Positions 32,142 to 43,166 are shown, numbered from the stretch's first letter. The stretch is 64,000 bases of DNA from Arcuatula senhousia (GCA_963971305.1 OZ020307.1:3919501-3983500); one strand, 5' to 3'. Notes: generated by a model not told the origin, from the sequence alone. Numbers and translations: made by a program.

Positions 32142-33186
32142 TATGACATTAGATAAAGATGTAGAAAGATTATCTCATTGAGGAAGTGCTAGAAAAGAAA
32201 TAGTGCATCTTTGTTTCCCTTTTTGTTAACAACTTTTTACTGGTTTTCCATTGTTTTGTATTGAAAATTATGACAAAACATTTTACTGATGTTTTTGAGT
32301 AACAATGTACTAAGGCCAAATTTCTCTTAAAGAAATTCTCATATAAACCTTGGTAGATTGTGAAATTTTTTTGAATAACTAATTAAAAAAAAAAATTATC
32401 ACCATGAAAAATACTTTCAGTTCTGAAGTCTGAGATCCAGTAAGGTTAAGAAAATATTTTGTTGATTATTTTTGAAAACGCTTCCTAGTTCTATTTGCCC
32501 AATTAAATTAAAATTTGAATCATTCATTATTTGTTTTTATGAGCTTCTTATGAATTCTTATTATAAAATACTGATGAACAAGTCTTAATTCATTCATATT
32601 GTACTAATACTATTAGTTAACATGTAATATTTTATTTCAATCTTTTAAGTGTTATAGTTCATGCAGTATTCCTTTATATCCTGCAATTTAATATTAATGT
32701 GTACATTTCCATGGTTAAACTGTCACTGTCATGTTTGAATAAAAATCTGATTACTGACAGAGGTCTTGGTTTGTTATCTGGTGCATGGGTTATTGATTTA
32801 ATCACCTTCAGTCCAATTTAAAGGTACCAGTATTCCTAATCCTAAATAAAGGTAATAACAAAATGACCAGACTGGGATGATCAATCTCAATGTCCAACAC
32901 ATTACTGATTGTCTTTCAGTCTTTTATCATGCAAATATTCCCAATTTCATTTTATTTATAGGCATCAATTTATGGGCTTCAGTTGTATGCTCTTAAATAT
33001 ATTTTCGAGTACTGGAATATGTGTTGGAAAGACACAGTGTACATAATTCCAAAAATTGACAACGTTTGGCTATTTCTTTAAAATTTGATAAATTTATCTG
33101 TTTGGTCATTGTTGTAATATTATTGGCTCTTGTTTTTGTTTTATCAAATCTAATATTCTACCGGTTTTCCAAGTATTCTACTCCTA
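32142..33186 (+). other. UBE2D 3' UTR and downstream spacer
   Basis: 3' UTR of the exon B transcript, probably ending shortly after AATAAA at 32738. The rest has no recognised feature up to the hammerhead motif. Confidence 0.6.
32738..32743 (+). terminator. Polyadenylation signal (AATAAA) for UBE2D exon B transcripts
   Basis: Canonical hexamer about 600 bp after the exon B stop, followed by a GT-rich stretch (GGTCTTGGTTTGTTATCTGG). Confidence 0.6.
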
Positions 33187-33228
33187 GCGTGTCTGATGAA
33201 GGTTAATCCAGAAAAGCGCTTCACACGC
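33187..33228 (+). ncRNA. Hammerhead ribozyme motif, Penelope-like type
   Basis: Order: GCGTGT (stem I), CTGATGA, an 11 nt stem II (AGGTTAATCCA, closing pair mismatched), GAAA, palindromic minimal stem III (AAGCGCTT), C17, ACACGC (stem I, perfect 6 bp with GCGTGT). Short stem III hammerheads of this form occur in Penelope-like element termini. Stem II is probably mutated, so activity is doubtful. Confidence 0.7.
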
Positions 33229-33328
33229 AGTGAAATTTGGCTGTTGTACATTTATCAAAATCATTTCAATATGTGGATCGTGTCTTTCTGGCACATATTC
33301 CATATTCTTTCGTTTCTAATATCAAGAA

Positions 33329-34040
33329 AGGTGAGCTATTGCCATCACTTGGCGTCCGAAGTTGTCAGATGTCCCCTTATAGGAGTTACGGCCCCTTAAA
33401 GGTGAAAAATAGCATTTTTTCATGTTTTGGCCTATAGAATGAAAACTATTACAGATAGAGAAAAGTTGTTGCTTGCTTTAATGTTCAGCTCATTTAGCTC
33501 TACAAAAGTCTCCATAGGGTCGAAGTTGTCAGATGAACCCTTATAGGGGTTACGGCCCCTAAAATAACGTTTTTTCATGTTTTTGGCCTATGGAATGAAA
33601 ACTATAGCAGATAGAGAGAAGCTGTTGCTTGCTTAAATGTTCAGCTCATTTAGCTCTACGAAAGTCTCCATAGGGTCGAAGTTGTCAGTTGAACCCTTAT
33701 GGGGGTTACAGCCCCTAAAATAATGTTTTTTCATGTTTTTGGCTTAGTGAATGAAAACTATAGCAGATAGAGAAAAGCTGTTGCTTGCTTAAATGTTCAG
33801 TTCATTTAGCTCTACAAAAGTTTTCCTAGGGTAAAAGTTGTCAGATGACCCCTTATATAGGTTACGGCCCCTAAAATAAAGTTTTTTCATGTTTTTGGCT
33901 TATAGAATGAAACTATAGTAGATAGAGAAAAGCTATTGCATTGCTTAAGTGTTCAGCTCATTTAGCTCTAGAAAAGTGTTTGCATGTTAAGGGTTGACTC
34001 AGACCAGGTGAGCGATTCAGGCTCCTGGGAGCCTCTTGTT
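33329..34040 (+). mobile_element. Pearl-like element, subfamily A, with internal 5' deletion
   Basis: A remnant of the 5' end (GGTGAGCTATTGCCATCACT, GGCGTCCG) joins directly to the tandem array, with the (GTC)n tract and unique segment missing. It ends CAGGTGAGCGATTCAGGCTC and GCCTCTTGTT. It directly follows Penelope-like sequence. Confidence 0.75.
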
Positions 34041-34519
34041 TAGATTGCACAACATTAGAAACATTGCCTGAGCGAGGCATGCCTTGGCAATTTATTATTA
34101 ATAAAACTTTTAATTTATTTGTCATTTGTACCTTTAAAAATACAATTTCAACTCACAGTATCAAAATACATTTAGTTAAAAAAAGTCTATTTAAAGTAAT
34201 CAATAGTTAGCAGGGGTAAAACAATATCCTAAATGAGTCTTTTCATGAACTACTTGATGGATTTTTATTGAACTATGCACGAAGAAGTATATCATATAGA
34301 GTTGAGAATATATGTTGCTTTCATATCATTCAGGGTAACTTCTAACCACTGGAATTTTATGAAACTTTACATGAAAGAAACCATTAGATTTGAAAGAAAA
34401 AGTTTTTTATCGCTCTCAAAAATCATTTAAGGGATATAACTGAGACTAGGTTGTTTTGCAATATAGAGTCCAATATGTAATGAAAGGTATCTTTTAATTT
34501 GCTCACAGTATTTCTTTTT
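34041..34519. other. Spacer without recognised features
   Basis: AT-rich, with some pearl-like phrases (ACTACTTGATGGATTTTTAT resembling subfamily D) near 34245, but no ends. Confidence 0.35.
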
Positions 34520-35352
34520 AGCTCGCCTCACGAAAGTGAGGGGGGCTTGTGTGATACTATCAGCGTCCGCACCCACCTACAGAAGAATGTTTAATATCCA
34601 TACACGCTTGCTGACAAATGCCACATCAATGATATTGGTATGGTAGGTGCACCTAGTGATGCTAAGCACAATGCATGCTTTGGATGCTAGCTGTGACCTA
34701 TATTTTCCGCATGGATGACCACTTACAGAAGAATGCCCACTAAATGACAAGTTCCACATCAATGATATTACTATGGTAGGTGCATCTAGTGATGCTAAGC
34801 ACAATGCATGCTTCGGATACTGGCTGTGACCTATGTTTTTCGCATGGATGACCACTTACAGAAGAATGGTTAAGATCCATACAGGCTTACTGACAAGTGT
34901 CACATCAGGCACCTAGTGGTGCTAAGCACAATGCATGCTTCGGATGCTGGCTGTGACCTATATTTCATAATGGATGACCACTTACAGAAGAATAGTTAAT
35001 TAAATTTAAAAGTCCATTCCTGCTTACTGACAAGTTCCACATCAATGATATTGGTATGGTAGGTGCACTTAGTGGTGCTAAGCACAATGCATGCTTGGGA
35101 TGCTGGCTGTGACCTATATTTTGCACATGGATGACCACTTACAGAAGAATGGTTGAAGTCGATAGTTGCTTACCGACAAATACCATATCAACTTAAGTGG
35201 TATGGTAAGATGCACATAGAGATGGTAAGCAAGATGCACACTTCAGATGCTGGCTGTAACCTATTTTTGCATGGATTGAGCACTTAAAATTTTGAATAGT
35301 TAAAGTCAATTCCAACTTAGTGACAATAATGTGCAACGAGGTGAGCTTCATA
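34520..35352 (+). mobile_element. Pearl-like element, subfamily E
   Basis: It starts AGCTCGCCTCACGAAAGTGAGG (hairpin) and ends near GAGGTGAGCTTC, an inverted match. About six units of 127-156 bp share CACTTACAGAAGAATGGTTA and GCTGGCTGTGACCTATATTT. The 3' hairpin with CTTGTT is not preserved. Confidence 0.7.
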
Positions 35353-35840
35353 ATCGATAGCTTACCTATGTTTTTAGTTATCACAGCAACATGAAAACTG
35401 TTAAAAGGATAAAAAAATTCTCTCTGATATACATGTGTCTCAAATTGGTGCGTCAAATTTAAAAAAGATTACTGGTTTGCATTCATGTAGAATATGAATA
35501 AAAAACATAAAAGTTCAATGGACTTGAAATAGGGAAAATATAAAACTTGTTTAACATGGATTGAAATTCTTAATTGAATATTATCTTGAAACAATCTATT
35601 TTAAAAATCTAAAGCAATTAATTACAATGCTAACATTACTAGATTTTTAGTAATACTGTCATAGAAAGGGACAATTAAACAGAATTTGAAGTAATTATCA
35701 CCAAATTGGTCTTAGTTTTTATACATATTTGACACTGATGGCACAATTTTTTCTATGTAATTTTATTAGATAAACTATAATGAAAATATTTTAAGAAATA
35801 TTTATGGGCAAAAAGTGGCGCTACCTCTATATATCCTTAG
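35353..35840. other. AT-rich spacer
   Basis: No exon or recognised repeat. Confidence 0.4.
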
Positions 35841-35923
35841 AAAGTATTTATTTAATAAAATGACTAAAATCATCAAAATTTGTAAATTTTGGTGATTTTA
35901 GTCATTTTATTAAATAAATACTT
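35841..35923. repeat. Long near-perfect hairpin (40 bp arms)
   Basis: Arms of about 40 bp (AAAGTATTTATTTAATAAAA and onward) are separated by only a few bases, with one mismatch. The flanks GTGGCGCTACC and GACGCCATTTACC also pair weakly, as in a foldback MITE. Transcription from either strand would give a long stem. Confidence 0.8.
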
Positions 35924-36142
35924 TTTGTGACGCCATTTACCATTGATGACATTATTCAAAAAAGATTACTTATAGCCAAAAACTGTTCAAGTTAACCAAG
36001 TTTTAAATTTTTACTAAATTTAGAGCAAATATTGTATTTAGCGAACCAGGTCCTTTAAAAACAGGATTAGATTAAAAGTGTGATGGTTAAATGATAAGAT
36101 AAAGATATTTTATTTCCCATTCATAGGGCTCATAGCGCTAGC

Positions 36143-37546
36143 ATGTTATCACATGAAAAAATAAAAAAAGGTATCATTGACGATCATATCATAGCGACCA
36201 CAGCACTTCGAGTTGCCCAGACATACTTTAAGTTACCTACTATGTACTGGATACCTAAATTGCACAAAAATCCATATAAATCTCGTTTTATCTCTGCTTC
36301 AAGTAAGTGTTCTTTAACCCATATTTCCAAAGTTCTATCACTTACTTTAACTACTATGAAGGAATTTATTATTCAATACTGTGAAAGGGTATTCGAAAAC
36401 AGTGGAATTAATTATTTTTGGAGTGTAAAAAATTCTCTTGATGTTTTGGACAAGCTTCGTGCTTTTGAAAATACTTTTCATACCGTTGATAGTTACGATT
36501 TTTCTACTTTATATACTAACCTTCCACATAATCTGATTAAAAAGAAATTTGAATATTTGGTTAAATGGTGTTTTGACAAATCTAAAAGTGATTATATCTG
36601 TTCTAGAGTTTCAAAATCATTTAGTAAATCATTTTTTAGTAACGAGACTCAAAAGGGTTACATCAACTGGACTGATGCAGAAACTATTACTGCTCTAAAT
36701 TTTTTGTTAGATAATATTTACATACGTTTTGGTAAACAAATTTATCGCCAAATTATTGGTATTCCTATGGGTACTAATTGTGCGCCACTTATAGCCGACC
36801 TTTTCCTATACTGTTATGAATCACAATTTATGGCTAAATTACAAAAAGACCCGAACAAACAGAACCTAATCGAAACTTTCAATTATACTTTTAGATATTT
36901 AGATGACATTCTTGCACTCAACAATCCTTCATTTTCTAATTTTATTACAGATATCTATCCTTCTGAATTAACCTTGAACAAATCTAACGTCACCGGTGAT
37001 AGATGTCCTTTTTTAGATTTAGATTTAAGTATTATTGACGGAAAATTACATACCAAAGTATATGATAAACGTGACGACTTTACCTTCCCTATTATAAATT
37101 TTCCTTTTCTTGAAGGAGATGTTCCACTAGCGCCGTCATACGGGGTTTACATTTCACAGTTAGTAAGATATGCTCGGATCTGCAGTTGTGTTTCTGATTT
37201 TAATAATAAAAACCGTTTTATTACTGAAAAATTATTAAAACAAGGTTATCGATACCACAAATTAGTAAAATCTTTTTCTAAATTCTTCCACAAGTATCGA
37301 TCTCTTATTGAAAAATTTAATTGTACACGTCACTTTCTTATAGTGAAAGGAATATCACATCCTGTATTTTATGGTAATGTTTTTTATAAAGCTCACAAAT
37401 TTAAAAGCAATCCAATAGAAATGAAAAATTGGCTTCAAAATTTATTACGGAAAGGATATGAAATTAATATCTTGGTAAAATCTTTGAATTTAGTGTTTTT
37501 TGGCAGAAATATTGAAAACTTAATACTCGCTTTAAAACTTCCATAA
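36143..37546 (+). CDS. Penelope-like retroelement reverse transcriptase, uninterrupted 467-codon ORF
   Basis: Reverse transcriptase without visible endonuclease domain. Motifs in order: PTMYWIPKLHKNPYKSRFI (residues about 32-50), YDFSTLYTNLPH with a catalytic Asp (about 118-129), IIGIPMGTNCAPLIADLF (about 205-222), FRYLDDILALNN with the catalytic DD (about 248-259), FLDLDLSI and YDKRDDFTFPIINFPF. The C-terminal ~90 residues include FYKAHKFKSNPIEMKNWLQN. No frameshift or stop. No GIY-YIG domain is visible downstream and the upstream side is truncated close to a hairpin repeat, so the element is incomplete. Assignment to the Penelope-like group rests on motif style and the nearby hammerhead; a related undescribed RT clade is possible. 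Confidence 0.75.
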   Translation: MLSHEKIKKGIIDDHIIATTALRVAQTYFKLPTMYWIPKLHKNPYKSRFISASSKCSLTHISKVLSLTLTTMKEFIIQYCERVFENSGINYFWSVKNSLDVLDKLRAFENTFHTVDSYDFSTLYTNLPHNLIKKKFEYLVKWCFDKSKSDYICSRVSKSFSKSFFSNETQKGYINWTDAETITALNFLLDNIYIRFGKQIYRQIIGIPMGTNCAPLIADLFLYCYESQFMAKLQKDPNKQNLIETFNYTFRYLDDILALNNPSFSNFITDIYPSELTLNKSNVTGDRCPFLDLDLSIIDGKLHTKVYDKRDDFTFPIINFPFLEGDVPLAPSYGVYISQLVRYARICSCVSDFNNKNRFITEKLLKQGYRYHKLVKSFSKFFHKYRSLIEKFNCTRHFLIVKGISHPVFYGNVFYKAHKFKSNPIEMKNWLQNLLRKGYEINILVKSLNLVFFGRNIENLILALKLP

Positions 37547-38206
37547 ATGTTTTTACTATTGTCATTTTTAAGCATTATAGCGATCAAGCGTGTCGGTTTT
37601 GTGTGATGACACTTCACTAAATCATTATTGCTTGAAGTGTTGTGTCGGATTTAAAATCGATACGTTTGATTTTTTTACATCAGTCGATTGATGATTCTCA
37701 GCTAGCTGTCAGTAACAGCGAGTGTTCTATAGAGAGTTCCTTTACCGTCCTTTTGTTTGTTCTTGTTTTTTGTCTTAGGTTCTCTCTAGTAGAATTAGAC
37801 TTTGATCGATTTGATTTTTATTGTGTGTTTAGTTTTTGTGCTTTGTCTAGGAATATTGATAGGGGGAAGGTTGGGCCCAAAAAACTAGTTTAACCCCGCC
37901 ACATATTACATGTGCCTGTCCTAAGCCAGGAATCCTTGACAAAGCTTTCGTTTGTACTTGTCTTTTTGATGTTTTCTGTTCCTTGTTTAAGAAGGGGGTC
38001 TATCTGTGACTATTTCAGGGCTGGATTTGAATTATGTGCATCTTATTTAGACCATGGGCCAATTGCATAGCCGCGAGCAGTGCCAGATGGCCTCGTTGAA
38101 GGCTGCTGGCGGTTGTCCATTGTGGTTTTTCTAAATTGCCGTTTGATTGTGGGCTGTGTCGCGTACACTTATTCCACATCTCTTTATTTTCTATTTCTCC
38201 CAGTTA
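37547..38206 (+). mobile_element. Penelope-like 3' UTR and tail (copy 3 of dispersed repeat)
   Basis: Follows the RT stop directly. From 37842 it matches 23548-23945 (inverted), and from 37876 it matches 17813-18141. The tail ends at TCTTTATTTTCTATT, where an inverted LINE fragment begins. Confidence 0.6.
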
Positions 38207-38586
38207 TGCAAATCATTTAGTTGCTCAATGTGAAAAATGAGCAGTTCACAAAATTTTGAGTTACTAGTAAAATGAAAGCTATCGTTTGAAATAAACCAAA
38301 TAAGAAGATTTCTATCAGATATTTGGGATAAATGTGGATATTTTGTAAAGAGTTCATCCAGGAAGGTTTTTTCTTTCCTTATTATGAAGGGTATATTTAA
38401 ATAAAAAATGTTCTTCATCTTCATCCAGTTCATTGAACAAAACTGGCATGTTCTCTCTAATCTTTGCAGTGTAATAATATCTGTTTTCCATGTTCATCAA
38501 TTTTTCGTTCGTAACTTCCTCTATGCAGAGACAATGATTGTTTAAATTTAGTTTATCTCTGTTCTTAATAATATTTTCACGTGTTT
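38190..38586 (-). mobile_element. LINE 3' ORF fragment
   Basis: The minus strand reads HCLCIEEVTNEKLMNMENRY, then NELDEDEEHFLFKYTLHNKE and LIWFISNDSFHFTSNSKFCE. It resembles the zinc-knuckle C-terminus of the LINE at 10110-12763 but the knuckle cysteines are lost. At least one frameshift. Confidence 0.65.
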
Positions 38587-39490
38587 TTCAGCAAACAATA
38601 GGGATTCCAATGGGCACCAATTGTGCACCTTTGCTTGCTGACTTGTTTCTTCATTCATATGAAGCAGACTTCTTACAATCTCTTCTAGACAAAAAAGATC
38701 GTAGACTAGCTCTCTCTTTTAACCTCACGTTCCGTTATATTGATGATGTCCTTTCACTGAACAATTCTCGATTTGGTGACTTTCTCCATCTCATATATCC
38801 CCCGGAACTTGAGATTAAGGACACAACGTATTCTAGGAAGTCTGCTTCATATTTAGATCTACATCTCGAAATAGACTCTCAAGGAAAACTATCAACAAAG
38901 CTCTATGACAAACGTGATGACTTCAACTTCCCAATCGTCAACTTTCCCTTCGTGTGTAGCAACATTCCGTCCGCTCCAGCTTATGGAGTTTACGTATCAC
39001 AATTGATTCGTTACTCCAGAGCTTGTGGGAGTTACATCGATTTCCTTGGCAGAGCGTCACGTTTGACACAGAAATTGCTAACACAGGGTTATGTTGCTCC
39101 TCGGTTGCTGTCTTCACTCAAGAAATTTTACGGTAGACACCATGTACTCATAGATAAATATGGGATTTCTATCTCTCAGATGAGTGCAGATGTCGGTTTG
39201 TCATAGGGTTTTGTTTTGTCTTCCTTTACCGGATTTGACACACTGAATTGGAAATTGGCAGCGCGGCGGGTGTGCTATAGCAGGCAGGAACCGCTTACTC
39301 TTCCGGAGCACCCGAGTTCACTCTTGTTACGACTTGAGTTCGCGTTGTTGATTTCTGTTCGGTTGTTTTTATGTTTTGTGTTTCCTTGTGCTGTTCTTGT
39401 TCATGTTTACCGGTTTTGTCGTTGCCTTTTCGGACTTTTGACACTAGAATGCCCCTTTGGTGCCTCTGCTTATTTCAAAGTAAAATTATA
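38587..39490 (+). mobile_element. Penelope-like RT fragment with 3' UTR (second family)
   Basis: Open from TIGIPMGTNCAPLLADLFLH through FRYIDDVLSLNN, YDKRDDFNFPIVNFPF and YGVYVSQLIRYSRACGSYID to a stop at 39206 (SQMSADVGLS). The 5' half of the RT is missing at the junction with the LINE fragment. The sequence after the stop, to 39490, is shared with the minus-strand copy at 41170-41875. It differs enough from the 36143 ORF to be another family. Confidence 0.72.
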
Positions 39491-39597
39491 AATGTTTAAT
39501 TTTAAAGTAGTTGCTCAATTTATTGTGATCTTCCTTTTTTTTTATTAATTCTTTTTGATGCTATCTTGTTCAGTGTCAAATAATTCTTTATTTATAT

Positions 39598-40116
39598 CAT
39601 AGATCTGTATATTAAATAGATTTGCAAATTGGTGAAATCTCACAATATCTCATGCAAATAAACGAGATTTCATACAAAATAAAGAATTTATACTGTAATA
39701 TCTCAAAAACCATTTAAGATTTTTACATGATTCTTTTTTACAGCCATCCTTAAATGTTCTTAGATTTTACATGTGTTAAAATAACTTCTATAACATTTGG
39801 AACTTAAAAGGAGTTTCAAAAGAGCTCATACTACCCTGGTTTTTTTTATGAAAATACAATATTTTACAAATTTTTTGTAAAGTTTTCACTTTAAATTGTC
39901 ACAAAATGTTTATTTCTCAACCAAATTAAATAAAATTTTCACTCAGATATTCCTTAATCTTTTCTCTATTCAATGCAATTTATTCTGATTAATTCCATAG
40001 AAAAGCATTAAAGAAGTTCTAAAAATAAACCAACTCTCATTTACCAACCAGTGATATTTTCACACATATACTGGACAATTAACAAGTTGCAAATCTATTT
40101 AATATACAGGTCTATG
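39598..40116. mobile_element. 519 bp MITE with TIRs and 7 bp target duplication
   Basis: CATAGATCTGTATATTAAAT at the left is inverted at the right (ATTTAATATACAGGTCTATG), about 34 bp arms with two or three mismatches. TTTATAT flanks both ends (39591-39597 and 40117-40123). No ORF. Superfamily uncertain. Confidence 0.8.
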
Positions 40117-40379
40117 TTTATATGGAAGTTTATATTGTACCACTCATAATGTTGATTTTTTTTCAAGAGAAATTCTCTAATTGTACACAAGAGTTATCTT
40201 TCTTTCACCATAAAGGTAAAGTTTACCCCCTTTTAATCTTTATAATCTTTACGTGAAATAACATTTTATAGAATCTAGGTTATAGATCTAGAACAAAAAA
40301 GATGTCTCTCAAACATAATTATATTATCAAATTACAAATTTTATTAATCAGTTCTATGATGAAAAACAAAGAATATTGA

Positions 40380-40462
40380 TTCCGGAATAATTAGACCATT
40401 CCGGTAGCCATTTTAAATTTATAATCAGCAAACCGGTGCTTGTTGCAGCAACAAGTGACAGG
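40380..40462 (+). promoter_or_regulatory. Candidate promoter and non-coding first exon
   Basis: Two ETS-type TTCCGG sites (about 40380 and 40402), then GTAGCCATTTTAAA (YY1-like), then CAACAAGTGACAG followed by a consensus donor GTGAGT at 40463. This looks like a TATA-less promoter and first exon. It could splice to the acceptor at 48813 of the signal-peptide exon; that link is only a guess. Confidence 0.35.
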
Positions 40463-41169
40463 TGAGTATCTCTTTGTTTATATGTCGTTTATTTTTATTA
40501 TTTTAAGAGATGGTTAACACAGAATACTAGATCATACCATTATTACATAATATAACAGATTAACTTGACATCACACACTTATCAAGTCAGGTACCTGTCA
40601 CTGTCAGCAAGTAATAATAAGCATGGATGAGACATTTCACATACATGTAGGCAAGCCAAAAGAGTGTATCATAATTCTAAAGAAGCAATTTACTAAGTGT
40701 ACAATAGGGGCAATCAAATGTCGTAAATCAGAATAGGCAAATACAAAAGATATCGGATAGAACATATTTTATTGTCCAATCCACTGATGATCAAGGGCCC
40801 ATAAGAGCAGCATGAGCAACAAATAAACAGATATAAGAGAAAAGATAAGACATAAAATCATCTCAAAACAAACCATGCAACAACAAAAAAACAACCCATC
40901 TTACAAGCTTCAATTGGCATCGAGATCTAAAGTCATGAGTAATTTTTCGTTTTATTCGAATTTCCCAGGAATCACCAAAATTAAAGACTGCTAAATTTTT
41001 GTCTAGATATTTCACAGAATTACTGTTGAAAATTTTCTCAAAGGGCGATCAATCAATACAGCTAAAATTATCCACACCTCTTCTGGATTTATAAAAATCA
41101 CAAATTTGCAACTTGCTAACATTTTCTAGTTACCCACTATATGGAATATATCTACAAGTTTTTCCAAGG
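40463..41169. other. Spacer without recognised features
   Basis: AT-rich, no exon or recognised repeat. Confidence 0.4.
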
Positions 41170-41875
41170 TTTGTATTGATAGTTTACCCCAAAAATATTT
41201 TCTGGAACCTGAGCTTCCTTCGTGCTGATAAATACTGTAGACAAAAAGAAGCAAAGGTGTACCAAAGGGGTAATCAGTATCATAAAACCGTGAAGACAGA
41301 CAAAACCGGCAGACAAAAAATCATCACAACAAAACAAACCACATAACAACATAAAACACACACATAACAACAAAACCGCATTCAGCAACGCGAACTCAAG
41401 TCGAAACGAGAGTGAACTCAGGTGCTCCGGAAGAGTAAGCAGTTCCTGCTTGCTATAGCACACCCGTCACGTTGCCAAGGTTCGATTAAGTGTTGGTCAA
41501 ATCCGGGAAGGATGACAATACAAAACTCTATGTCAAACCAACATCTGTGCTCATCTGAGAGATAGAAATCCCGTATTTGCATACAAGCACATGATGTCGT
41601 CCGTAAAATTTCTTGAGTGATGACAACAACCTGGGAGCAACGTACCCCTGTGTTAACAATTTGCTTGTCAGCCGTGTAGCTCTATCAAGGAAGTCGTTGT
41701 ACTCCCCACATGCTCTGGAATAACGAATCAATTGTGACTCCATATGCTGGAGCGGACGGAATGTTGCTACACAGAAAGGGAAAGTTAACTATTGGAAAGT
41801 TGAAGTCATCACGTTTGTCATAGAGCTTTGTACAAAGCCTTCCTTGTGTGTCAATTTCGAGAAATAGATCCTAAC
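41170..41875 (-). mobile_element. Penelope-like RT 3' fragment, minus strand
   Basis: The minus strand reads YDKRDDFNFPIVNFPF-like sequence near 41820, then SQLIRYSRACGEYNDFLDRA, LLTQGYVAPRLLSSLKKFYG and a stop near 41528, followed by the same 3' sequence as 39206-39490 (CTTACTCTTCCGGAGCACC). Frameshifted near 41745. Opposite orientation to 38587-39490. Confidence 0.75.
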
Positions 41876-41879
41876 TAAC

Positions 41880-42083
41880 TCATGGTGTAAACGGGGTCTT
41901 ATTGAAGGGATTCAATGAAAGCATGGCCACCGTTGCTAAAAATAGACGTAGGATAAAATCACTTAAAATGGCCTATAACGCAGCAGCTACATGTATAACA
42001 GTTAAAAATCTTCAGAATTAAAAGATGTACTATAGATACATGTAAGTTAGTACATGTATTGGGGTTATTGCCCTTTATAGGTC
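41880..42083 (+). repeat. Direct duplication block, copy 1
   Basis: Nearly identical to 43147-43350 over about 200 bp. It begins with the last ~18 bp of the MITE at 42830-43166 (CATGGTGTAAACGGGGTC) although no MITE body precedes it, so the duplication happened after the MITE inserted. Confidence 0.85.
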
Positions 42084-42829
42084 AAAAACTAAGGAATTGG
42101 CCACCTAGGAATTTGTCAAATTTGGAAAAGAGGAAAGCAAATCCATGCCAAAGATAACCCACTCTCACCATCTGTCAATGCAAGAAAAAGCTATGTGGTG
42201 TTTCAGAATAAAAGGCTTAAAGCAGATGTCAATAAAACAGTTAATTGACTATAATTTTGTAAATGTATATTTCAAGAAAGAAATCTGGTGTTAAAGATAA
42301 GATAAGATAAGTTTATTGGCCAAGTTAAACGATGCAATTCTGATTGAGAAATGAGAACAAATCAACATATACATGTATTGAGGCTCATGCAGTGTATAAA
42401 ATGACCTGCAATCTTAAGGATTTTTCTCCATTTGGTTAAAGATTACCTACCTTTTAGATTCAATGGAAACAAACAGCAACCTCATTAATATTAATATGCC
42501 TAAAATTGACCCCAAAGTGCTTTTAAAAGCCAACTTGCAACCCGAGGGTGTTATATTTACCTGTAGGGGCCCCCTATAACCTGACAAAAGGCCATGTGAG
42601 AAAGAGGTTAATCTGAAAAGACAAAGACATACATGTAATGGTTTGACATAAAATCATTACAACATAACAAACCACCAAAAAAAACACCCACATAGTTCCA
42701 TTGTTGTCAGTCTGAGTCATCTGTACATGATTTAAAAAATCCTCCTGTCAGAAACCACTGAACCCATTTGACTGAAACTTTTCAGGAATAATATACTGTA
42801 TGACATGTTTGCAACAAACCATTATCTTA
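42084..42829. other. Spacer with a LINE-like 3' tail
   Basis: At about 42293-42320 the minus strand reads GGCCAATAAACTTATCTTAT with a (TTATC)n tail, typical of a LINE 3' end. Nothing else is supported. Confidence 0.45.
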
Positions 42830-43166
42830 GACCCCGTTTACACTAGAAGGAAAGATCAATCTTATTTGAATCGATGCAAAAAAGATCGATCTTTTTGTCA
42901 GTGTAAACGGGAAAGATCGGTCTTTATTTGAATCGATTCAAAAAGAACCGGACTTAAAAAGTCCTGCTTAAGACCTAGACTTAAAAAGATCGATCTTTTT
43001 TGAATCGATCTTTCTTGTAGTGTAATGTAAAGACTGCATGCAGGGAATGAAATACAACGACTGTATTATTCGGGTTATCTCATAAATGTGTGTAAATGCA
43101 AACCAGTCTTTTTAAGATCTATTCAAAAAAGATCGATGTATTTTTGTTCATGGTGTAAACGGGGTC
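42830..43166. mobile_element. 337 bp MITE, Harbinger-like, TTA target duplication
   Basis: GACCCCGTTTACAC at the left and GTGTAAACGGGGTC at the right, flanked on both sides by TTA (42827-42829 and 43167-43169). The interior repeats the AAAGATCGATCTTTTT palindrome several times and carries an extra internal GTGTAAACGGG. A 3 bp TTA duplication suits PIF/Harbinger, inferred only from the duplication. Confidence 0.82.

Noticed and set aside
39216..39491. 91-codon frame after the RT stop, with a counterpart at 41152-41463 (-)
   Set aside because: Shared between two copies but reads as 3' UTR of the retroelement; hydrophobic low-complexity frame with no domain, and the two frames diverge quickly.
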